Source: Thalassovita mediterranea
GTDB taxonomy: Bacteria; Pseudomonadota; Alphaproteobacteria; Rhodobacterales; Rhodobacteraceae
Direction of reading: 5' to 3'
Length of the DNA: 64,000 nt
Assembly (NCBI RefSeq): GCF_001458435.1
Contig: NZ_CYSF01000017.1
Span: 248,001-312,000, forward strand
Shown here one piece after another: positions 58,556 to 64,000 of this stretch. Under the pieces are notes generated by a model. The model was not told the origin of the DNA. It made no database searches and saw nothing but the letters and a program-made list of their open reading frames with translations. Numbering within the stretch: position 1 is the stretch's first letter; each line of letters begins with the position of its first letter. Made by a program: the position numbers and the translations under genes.

Positions 58556-59372
58556 CCATAGCGAAACCGGCAGCGCAGCCCAAAAGCGGCTGCGCCAACT
58601 CCTCGACGGTCGCGATGACCGTTGGGGGGCGATGCCGGTTTTGTTTTTGCATGGTCTGATCGTCGCTTCGGCGATGTCTTATGCAATGCTGACAGTGCCG
58701 GGCCTGCCGGACTGGAGCTATACCGCCCTGATGGCCTTTGAACGCTTTGTGGCGGTTGTCTTTGCCGTTGAATATGGCCTGCGCCTATATGCAGCGCGCC
58801 ACCGGCTGTCCTACATTCTGTCCATCTGGGGGATCATTGACCTGCTGGCGTGGTTGCCGCTGGTCATTCTGGAACTCAGCGGTGCGGGTGCATTGCGTCT
58901 TTTGCGGTTGTTGCTGCTGGCGCGGATGCTGAAACTGCTGGGCCATTCCGCCGCGATGGACCGTCTGGCGCGCGCCATCCGGTCGGTGCGCCATGAATTG
59001 ACGCTGTTCTTTGTTGTCGCCGCTCTGATGCTTTACGTTGCCTCTGTCGGGATCTATCTATTCGAACATGACGCGCAGCCGGATGTCTTTACCTCTGTGC
59101 CAGCGGCGCTTTGGTGGTCCGTTGTCACACTGACCACTGTGGGCTACGGCGACACCGTTCCTATCACCACAGGTGGGCGAATTTTTACTGGCGGCATCAT
59201 CATGCTGAGTGTCGGTGTTTTTGCGGTCCCTGCAGGGGTTATTACTTCAGCACTGATCAGCCCAGACATCGAAGATATTGAAGAAACTCTGGAAAAAATC
59301 GAAACGAGCGAGCAAAAGACTCGTAACCAGAGACGTGCCGTTGCAAAAAGCAACAAACCTCATACAAACTAA
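58542..59372 (+). CDS. Voltage-gated-type potassium channel
   Basis: 276 residues, six transmembrane helices. The pore carries the selectivity filter TVGYGD at residues 199-204. The preceding S4-like helix is rich in arginine (LRLLRLLLLARMLKLLG). The gene overlaps the permease gene and lies 22 bp before the binding-protein gene of the same transporter, so it is almost certainly in that operon. Whether it serves the transporter, for example by balancing charge, is inference. A start at 58512 is also possible. Confidence 0.88.
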   Translation: MRAADHSETGSAAQKRLRQLLDGRDDRWGAMPVLFLHGLIVASAMSYAMLTVPGLPDWSYTALMAFERFVAVVFAVEYGLRLYAARHRLSYILSIWGIIDLLAWLPLVILELSGAGALRLLRLLLLARMLKLLGHSAAMDRLARAIRSVRHELTLFFVVAALMLYVASVGIYLFEHDAQPDVFTSVPAALWWSVVTLTTVGYGDTVPITTGGRIFTGGIIMLSVGVFAVPAGVITSALISPDIEDIEETLEKIETSEQKTRNQRRAVAKSNKPHTN

Positions 59373-59394
59373 GTCCTCAACAAGGAGAGTGGAA

Positions 59395-60489
59395 ATGAAA
59401 AGAAGAACCCTGCTTGCAAGCGCAGCCATGACCGCAGGTCTGGCCCTGGGCATGGCAACCGCCGGCTTCGCTATGGACAAGACCAAAGTTGGCTTCGTCT
59501 ACGTTGGCCCCGTTGGTGATGGCGGCTGGACCTACGAGCACAACAAAGGCCGTCTGGCGGTCGAAGAGCATTTTGGTGACGCAGTTGAAACCGTATTTGT
59601 TGAATCGGTTCCCGAAGGCCCGGATGCAGAGCGTGTGATGACCCAGATGGCGCTGGAAGGCGCGGACCTGATCTTCACCACCTCGTTTGGCTACATGGAC
59701 CAGACCATCAACGTGGCGAAGAAATTCCCCAACGTGAAGTTTGAGCACGCCACCGGCTACAAGCAGGCTGACAACGTCTCCGTTTACTCGGCCCGTTTCT
59801 ACGAAGGTCGCGCCATTCAGGGCCACATCGCTGGCAACATGACTGAATCGAACGTGATCGGTTACATCGCTTCCTTCCCGATCCCCGAGGTTATTCGCGG
59901 TATCAACTCCGCCTATATCCACGCCAAGAAGGTAAACCCCGATGTCGAGTTCAAGATCATCTGGGCCTACACCTGGTTTGATCCGGCCAAAGAAGCCGAC
60001 GCCGCCAAGGCGCTGATCGAACAGGGCGCGGACGTTATCCTGCAGCACACCGACTCCACCGCGCCACTGGCAGCTGCCGCAGAGGCAGGCAACGTGATCG
60101 GCTTTGGTCAGGCATCCGACATGGCTGAATACAAAGACGGCCCGCGCGTTTCCTCGATCATCGACGACTGGGCCCCCTACTACATCGCCCGCACCCAAGC
60201 GGTGATCGACGGTTCGTGGGAATCGGTTTCGACCTGGGACGGCATCGGCGCCGGCATGGTTGGCATCGGTGACATCACCGACAAAGTGCCCGCATCCGTG
60301 GCCGCTGAGGCTATGGAACTGAAGGCGAAACTGGCATCGGGCGAATACCACGCCTTCACCGGCCCGCTGAACAAGCAAGACGGTTCCGTCTGGCTGAAAG
60401 AAGGCGAAACCGCCTCTGACTACGGTGACAACGGTCTAGCCGGCATGAACTTCTACGTTGAAGGCATCACCGCCGAAATCCCGAACTAA
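59395..60489 (+). CDS. BMP-family substrate-binding protein
   Basis: 364 residues with signal peptide (MKRRTLLASAAMTAGLALGM..., cleavage after residue 26). The mature protein has the BMP family pattern: VGFVYVGPVGDGGWTYEHNKGR, FATSFGYM-like segment (ITTSFGYMDQTI reads IFTTSFGYMDQTI here), ARFYEGRAIQGHIAGNMT and VILQHTDSTAPL. BMP proteins of this length bind purine nucleosides or related compounds. The start follows AAGGAGAG. A terminator follows the stop codon. Confidence 0.92.
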   Translation: MKRRTLLASAAMTAGLALGMATAGFAMDKTKVGFVYVGPVGDGGWTYEHNKGRLAVEEHFGDAVETVFVESVPEGPDAERVMTQMALEGADLIFTTSFGYMDQTINVAKKFPNVKFEHATGYKQADNVSVYSARFYEGRAIQGHIAGNMTESNVIGYIASFPIPEVIRGINSAYIHAKKVNPDVEFKIIWAYTWFDPAKEADAAKALIEQGADVILQHTDSTAPLAAAAEAGNVIGFGQASDMAEYKDGPRVSSIIDDWAPYYIARTQAVIDGSWESVSTWDGIGAGMVGIGDITDKVPASVAAEAMELKAKLASGEYHAFTGPLNKQDGSVWLKEGETASDYGDNGLAGMNFYVEGITAEIPN

Positions 60490-60515
60490 GCCTTTGGCTT
60501 GATCGCATCATTCGG

Positions 60516-60540
60516 AAAGCCCCGCTTTGGCGGGGCTTTT
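60516..60540 (+). terminator. Terminator of the BMP transporter operon
   Basis: AAAGCCCCGC pairs with GCGGGGCTTT around TTTG, followed by T. Confidence 0.93.
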
Positions 60541-60672
60541 CTATTTGCGCCCTACCCCACTGGCACGCGCCGGCGGGCTGGGCATCGTATAAATCAAACG
60601 GTTGATTGGTAGACCCCCACACGCCCCTTATGATGCCCCCCACCTGCGCGGAGCATCAAAGGAAAAGGCGCA

Positions 60673-61095
60673 ATGACAGATCACGCAACCGCAGATCACA
60701 CGGACACCGCTCAAACCAGCGACCTGACGGGCAGTTGCCTGTGTGGTGCTGTCACGATCAACATATCTGAAACGCCAAAACGCATCGGCCTGTGCCATTG
60801 TCTGGACTGCCGCAAGCACCATGGCGCAGCGTTCTATGCGGCAGCAGTCTTTGAGCGCGAACAGGTGGATGTCGGCGGCACGACACACAGCTACCAAGGC
60901 CGCCACTTCTGCCCCACCTGCGGCAGCTCCGTCTATGCTATAAGCGGCGCAGAGATCGAAGTGCACCTCGGCGCATTGGATCGAGCAAACCAATGGCGTC
61001 CAAACTACGAACTATGGTGCAAAAACCGCGAAGATTGGCTGGGCGACATCGCCAAATGCGTCCGCTGGCAGGAAAACAGACCCGCGCAGCATTGA
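60673..61095 (+). CDS. GFA-family zinc protein
   Basis: 140 residues. The glutathione-dependent formaldehyde-activating (GFA) fold is indicated by the zinc cysteines C22, C24 (GSCLCGAV), C41, C43, C46 (LCHCLDCRKHHGAAF), C80 and C83 (FCPTCGSS). Most members have no proven formaldehyde activity, so the substrate is unknown. Single gene between terminators. Confidence 0.88.
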   Translation: MTDHATADHTDTAQTSDLTGSCLCGAVTINISETPKRIGLCHCLDCRKHHGAAFYAAAVFEREQVDVGGTTHSYQGRHFCPTCGSSVYAISGAEIEVHLGALDRANQWRPNYELWCKNREDWLGDIAKCVRWQENRPAQH

Positions 61096-61130
61096 TCCCA
61101 ACCCCGCGCAAATCCATAGACCGATCTGGC

Positions 61131-61643
61131 TTACTTCAACGGGATGCTCACCCGCACCTGCAGCGTCTCAAGCCCTGGGTTAACCGCACGGATATCCGCG
61201 TTCGAACGGTGGTCATAGCTGACCCCAAGACGCACGCCGCTGCGGAAATTATAGCCGACCTCGACACCGGACCGGAATTCGATCGGGAACCCCAGATCCG
61301 GCCCGTCGCCCTGTATATAGATCCCCGGCATCGCATGCAGCTGAACATAGGCACGGCCATCGGCAAAATCCTTGGTCCACATCTGACCGAAGCCCAGCCA
61401 AGCATCACCAGTATCGGTAACCGACAGGCCAATGGCGTTTTGGAATGGGCCGAAACGGTGATCCATCTCATAACGCGCATAGATTTCTTCGCCGATGAAC
61501 TCTTCCTGAAACTGCACACGGCCGGCAGCGATACTGAACCGCTCCTGCTCTGGCGCACGGGCCAGACAGCCCGTGTCACAGTAGTTGAGCCCCATATCCG
61601 TCAGTCCAACAATCGCAAACAGTAGCGCAAATGTTCCGTCCAT
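61131..61643 (-). CDS. PagL-type lipid A 3-O-deacylase (acyloxyacyl hydrolase family)
   Basis: 170 residues from the ATG at 61643, which follows GGAGGGA. It is an outer-membrane beta-barrel enzyme that removes an acyl chain from lipid A. The catalytic residues H145, S147 and E159 (YDHRSNAD...GLETLQV) have the same spacing as His126, Ser128 and Glu140 of Pseudomonas PagL. The N-terminus has a hydrophobic stretch and two cysteines; a cleavage site is not clear. A longer frame of 29 residues is unlikely. The 304 bp upstream hold no gene, only the tRNA-Phe promoter. Confidence 0.82.
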   Translation of the reverse strand: MDGTFALLFAIVGLTDMGLNYCDTGCLARAPEQERFSIAAGRVQFQEEFIGEEIYARYEMDHRFGPFQNAIGLSVTDTGDAWLGFGQMWTKDFADGRAYVQLHAMPGIYIQGDGPDLGFPIEFRSGVEVGYNFRSGVRLGVSYDHRSNADIRAVNPGLETLQVRVSIPLK

Positions 61644-61888
61644 CTGTCCCTCCGGGCAATGCCTCTCGCACGTCAATGCCACAGGTTGACCAGATGCAGG
61701 CAACATTTTCAAGAATAGACAGGCAATCACTCAGCGATAGTTGCCCCATGGGAACAACACTGGCGCCCATAGCTGTTCGCCCCTTTGTGCAGCCGCAACC
61801 AAGCCCCCCTGATTTCCCCCAGAAAGGACGCCAGATCAGAGCCTTAGGAAAAAAATTCGATTTTCGACAGATTTTTTGCAAATGCCTC

Positions 61889-61917
61889 TGGACACCCCCC
61901 CACCCCTCGCATAAAAC
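61889..61917 (+). promoter_or_regulatory. Promoter of tRNA-Phe
   Basis: TGGACA (61889-61894), 17-bp spacer made mostly of C, TAAAAC (61912-61917). The -10 box and spacing equal those of the third tRNA-Glu gene. The leader would be about 24 nt. Confidence 0.6.
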
Positions 61918-61947
61918 GCCCCCACCCGAACGGAGACGTTCACCCAG

Positions 61948-62022
61948 GCCCGGGTAGCTCAGGGGTAGAGCAGTGGATTGAAAATCCTCGTGTCGGTGGT
62001 TCGATTCCGCCCCCGGGCACCA
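61948..62022 (+). tRNA. tRNA-Phe (anticodon GAA)
   Basis: 75 nt with encoded CCA. Acceptor GCCCGGG/CCCGGGC, D-arm GCTC/GAGC, loop TTGAAAA with anticodon GAA at 61980-61982, T-arm GGTGG/CCGCC. The anticodon stem GTGGA/TCCTC has one T-T mismatch. The last 14 nt belong to the left inverted repeat of the integrase module. Confidence 0.97.
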
Positions 62023-62088
62023 TAGCATCCGCTAAGCAACTGTTAAGCCTCAGCTTTATCTAAGGATGGAGCTATCGTAGAACATGGC
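62009..62088 (+). repeat. Left copy of the ~80-bp inverted repeat
   Basis: 80 bp, from the last bases of tRNA-Phe (GCCCCCGGGCACCA) through the integrase ATG (AACATGGC). It matches the reverse complement of 63257-63337 at 78 of 80 positions (differences at 62038 and 62049) with one extra base in the right copy. Confidence 0.97.
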
Positions 62089-63250
62089 GGAGTACAAAAC
62101 TGCACCTCACTCATTTGTAAAAAACGGTGTCTACTATTTCGTGCGGCGGGTCCCCAGAGATCTCCTTCACCACTACACATCACAGAAAATATCCTTCTCG
62201 CTTCGGACGAGGTCAGCATCTGTTGCAACCTCTCGTGCCCTGAGAGCGGCACAACGACTCGACGAGCATTGGTATTTTCTGAGGATCAACGACTGCGACC
62301 TGCCCGGAAAGCACATGCTTCGGCTCGCGCAAAACACCAATGCAATGCCCGCTTCGGCTCCAACTGCCAACACGGTGAAGCTCTCAGAAGCCGTAGGCAT
62401 CTACTTGGGGCTAAAAGGCCAAGGACGTCCTGATACATTCCATCGAGCTGCAGAGCGCTCTTGTGGCTACGTACTCGACGCTTGTGGGGACAAGGATATC
62501 ACCGCCTACACAAAGGCAGATGCGAACACCTTCCGCGACTCTCTTATTAAACGAGGTCTGGCAGGCAGCAGCATGACCCGGGTCTTTGGAACCGTACGTT
62601 CGGTCTTCAACTTTGCTTCCGCCGAGGTGGGCCTCGATATCCCCAACCCATTCAGCAAAGTGTACTACGATCGCAACTCAGGCGTTGAAGAACGTGAGCC
62701 GCTTACGCTCGAAGCCATTCGCATCTTGCAGAATGAGTGCCGCAAACTCGACGATGACCTCCGCTGGCTGGTCGCCTTGGTGTCCGATACTGGGATGCGT
62801 CTTGCTGAGGCCGCAGGACTATCTCTGGAAGACCTCATGCTGGACGCCCCAATACCTCATGTTGTCATCCAAGAGCATCCTTGGCGGCGCTTAAAGACTG
62901 CAGGCAGCACCAGGTCAGTCCCTCTCGTGGGCAACGCGCTATGGGCTGCTCAACGTATCCGCGACAACGTCAAAGATGGCGAGTACGCCTTTCCTCGATA
63001 CAACAAGAATGGTCAGACTAATGCCAACTCAGCGAGTGCGGCACTAAACAAATGGATGAAGCCATACGTAAGCAACAAAGCCACGATGCACGGCTTTCGC
63101 CATTCAATGCGCGACCGTCTCAGGGCGGTTGAGTGCCCTGCTGACATTGTAGATCAGATTGGTGGGTGGCAAACCGAGGGAGTAGGACATGGCTACGGTC
63201 GAGGATATCCTTTGGAGGTGCTGGGCAAATGGATGCGAACTGCAGCGTAG
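62084..63250 (+). CDS. Tyrosine recombinase/integrase
   Basis: 388 residues. The N-terminal part (MAEYKTAPHSFVKNGVYYFVRRVPRDL) is the small DUF6538-type domain common in alphaproteobacterial integrases. A SAM-like core-binding domain covers about residues 100-190. The catalytic domain has R239 (DTGMRLAEAAG), H336-x-x-R339 (MHGFRHSM), W362 (IGGWQ) and the nucleophile Y371 (GHGYGRGY). It begins 62 bp after tRNA-Phe, the usual setting of an integrase using a tRNA 3' end as attachment site. Its base composition is less GC-rich than the chromosome. The ATG lies inside the left inverted repeat and the right repeat starts 7 bp after the stop codon. No strong ribosome site. Confidence 0.93.
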   Translation: MAEYKTAPHSFVKNGVYYFVRRVPRDLLHHYTSQKISFSLRTRSASVATSRALRAAQRLDEHWYFLRINDCDLPGKHMLRLAQNTNAMPASAPTANTVKLSEAVGIYLGLKGQGRPDTFHRAAERSCGYVLDACGDKDITAYTKADANTFRDSLIKRGLAGSSMTRVFGTVRSVFNFASAEVGLDIPNPFSKVYYDRNSGVEEREPLTLEAIRILQNECRKLDDDLRWLVALVSDTGMRLAEAAGLSLEDLMLDAPIPHVVIQEHPWRRLKTAGSTRSVPLVGNALWAAQRIRDNVKDGEYAFPRYNKNGQTNANSASAALNKWMKPYVSNKATMHGFRHSMRDRLRAVECPADIVDQIGGWQTEGVGHGYGRGYPLEVLGKWMRTAA

Positions 63251-63256
63251 CCAGTG

Positions 63257-63337
63257 GCCATGTTCTACGATAGCTCCATCCTTAGATAAAGCTGATGCTT
63301 AACAGTAGCTTAGCGGATGCTATGGTGCCCCGGGGGC
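63257..63337 (-). repeat. Right copy of the ~80-bp inverted repeat
   Basis: 81 bp in opposite orientation to 62009-62088. It carries a copy of the tRNA acceptor end with CCA and of the integrase upstream region with its ATG, now facing into the integrase from the 3' side. A frame from this ATG closes after 22 codons, so it is not a gene. Confidence 0.97.
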
Positions 63338-63787
63338 TGCTGGGTATGACCCTTCTGTTCCCGTTACAGGCACCGCATCAGCTTAAAACCTCAGCTAAAC
63401 AACGGTTATCGACCCCAGAGATAAACCGTCAAGAGGCACCTCTTGTTCTACGGTATGTTCTACGGTGTCTGTAAGCCCATGGGACGAGCTGTCGGGGTCG
63501 ATAAGGACAGCTTGCGACCTTGACTGTATCGGACTGGATATTGCGTTCCAGTGCTCTCTCATAGGCGCGGAAAGCGAGTGGTGCCCCAAGGGGGAAACAT
63601 GGAAACTGGTTATTTTGTCAGGTGGCTGAGATATGTGACCCCTGTGAGTTTTGAGGGTGATCATGGTGGGGAAGAAGGAAGCCAAAGCTATCAGTTACGG
63701 GTCCCCCTATGGGGAGCTATAGCTATTACCCATGGGTCATACTGTTGGGTGTATCACACCATCATGGTACCCCCTCAATCATAAGCC
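63338..63787. other. Repeat-rich stretch without a convincing gene
   Basis: Contains two direct repeats TGTTCTACGGT (63444-63454, 63456-63466) related to TGTTCTACGAT inside the right inverted repeat, an inverted pair TTATCGACCCC/GGGGTCGATAA (63406-63416 and 63494-63504), a near-palindrome AAGAGG-CA-CCTCTT (63431-63444), AGCTATAGCT (63715-63724) and GGTGT-ATC-ACACC (63748-63760). Open frames of 77 and 96 codons have no good start sites. It could hold recombinase arm sites and promoters. Confidence 0.5.
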
Positions 63788-64000
63788 TCAAGCTGCAAGC
63801 AGAAGCTCTTCCTCAGCTTCTACAACAGCTTCATCTTGAGCCTCATCAACACCTTGCAGCTCTTCCTTGGTGATGAGTTCAACTGCACCCTCCTGACCTG
63901 TCCTCTTCTTGAAGACCTCCAGCATGACAGCTTTGGCTTGGGCTGCGGAGGAGGCTGGGACGATGATTGCATCGTGGATGGGGAGTGCAACGATGTTCAT
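63788..64000 (-). CDS. C-terminal part of an unrecognised protein of the mobile region
   Basis: At least 70 residues; the frame is open to the window edge, so the ATG at 64000 need not be the start. The visible part begins MNIVALPIHDAIIVPASSAA and ends in an acidic tail (EAVVEAEEELLLAA). The hydrophobic strand followed by His-Asp recalls the motif C region of family A polymerases and related phage or plasmid replication proteins, but this is weak evidence. It faces the integrase. Confidence 0.45.
   Translation of the reverse strand: MNIVALPIHDAIIVPASSAAQAKAVMLEVFKKRTGQEGAVELITKEELQGVDEAQDEAVVEAEEELLLAA

Larger units (their letters stand above)
62009..63337 (+). mobile_element. tRNA-Phe-anchored integrase module bounded by inverted repeats
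   Basis: About 1.33 kb: left repeat (from the tRNA acceptor to the integrase start codon), the integrase gene, and the inverted right repeat. This may be one end of a larger integrated element whose other att site lies beyond the window, or a compact module on its own. No target-site duplication is visible. Confidence 0.55.

Noticed and set aside
62009-63337. Insertion sequence with terminal inverted repeats
   Set aside because: The encoded enzyme is a tyrosine recombinase (R, HxxR, W, Y all present), not a DDE transposase. The left repeat overlaps a functional tRNA gene and no target-site duplication is visible.
63395-63685. 96-codon minus-strand frame after the inverted repeat
   Set aside because: It needs a TTG start without a ribosome site, and part of its sequence is the tandem TGTTCTACGGT repeat read as amino acids.
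63551-63784. 77-codon plus-strand frame
   Set aside because: No ribosome site, no recognisable pattern, and it overlaps several short palindromes.
1-64000. CRISPR arrays, rRNA genes, replication origin
   Set aside because: No regularly spaced repeat array, no rRNA sequence and no cluster of DnaA boxes beyond the pair at 4145-4172 was seen.

Overview
The window looks like the chromosome of a marine alphaproteobacterium of the order Rhodobacterales (Roseobacter group). This is inferred from high GC, the short-form HisG paired with HisZ, the small DUF2842 and DUF1489 proteins, a dnaG-rpoD pair without rpsU, a fused alpha/beta hydrolase-OsmC protein, and weak-consensus promoters with TAAAA-type -10 boxes. 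Most of it is ordinary core genome. The exceptions are a capsule locus at the left edge and an integrase module with phage- or plasmid-like DNA at the right edge.

Layout. 1-2.5 kb: end of a capsule-export gene and kpsC, which is broken by an exact 32-bp tandem duplication. 2.5-9.2 kb: mostly minus-strand genes (ribD, nrdR, hydrolase-OsmC, yjbQ, hlyU, small secreted proteins, a DUF4166/DCC pair) and one AT-richer orphan gene. 9.2-13.4 kb: rpoD and dnaG. 14.4-17.2 kb: three overlapping Tad-type minor pseudopilin genes, the first carrying a VWA domain. 18.2-25.4 kb: chemoreceptor, TetR regulator with operator, hom, recJ and three near-identical tRNA-Glu genes, each with its own promoter. 25.4-33.2 kb: glycosyltransferase, purA, a cobalt-type nitrile hydratase operon, secG, pyrG and a TerB-like gene.

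33.5-39.0 kb is one catabolic-looking operon: a polar amino-acid ABC transporter followed by a glutamine-synthetase-like ligase and a class I glutamine amidotransferase. This is the logic of a gamma-glutamylation route for an imported amine. 39.1-44.2 kb holds dabA-dabB (energised inorganic carbon uptake) with a divergent LysR regulator that appears to be leaderless. 44.3-50.6 kb: DUF1489, a porin-like protein, hisS-hisZ-hisG, slyX and a lipoprotein. 50.8-54.3 kb: dnaE. 55.0-60.5 kb: a BMP-type (nucleoside-like) ABC transporter with a voltage-gated-type K+ channel gene between its permeases and its binding protein.

The right end (61.9-64.0 kb) is the most unusual part. A tRNA-Phe gene is followed by a tyrosine-recombinase gene lying between two near-identical inverted repeats of about 80 bp. 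The left repeat starts in the tRNA acceptor end and runs through the integrase start codon. The right repeat sits just after the integrase stop codon. The arrangement could allow self-inversion, or could let the 5' and 3' ends of the integrase mRNA pair with each other. Beyond it lie about 450 bp of short repeats without a convincing gene, then the end of an unrecognised minus-strand gene cut by the window edge.
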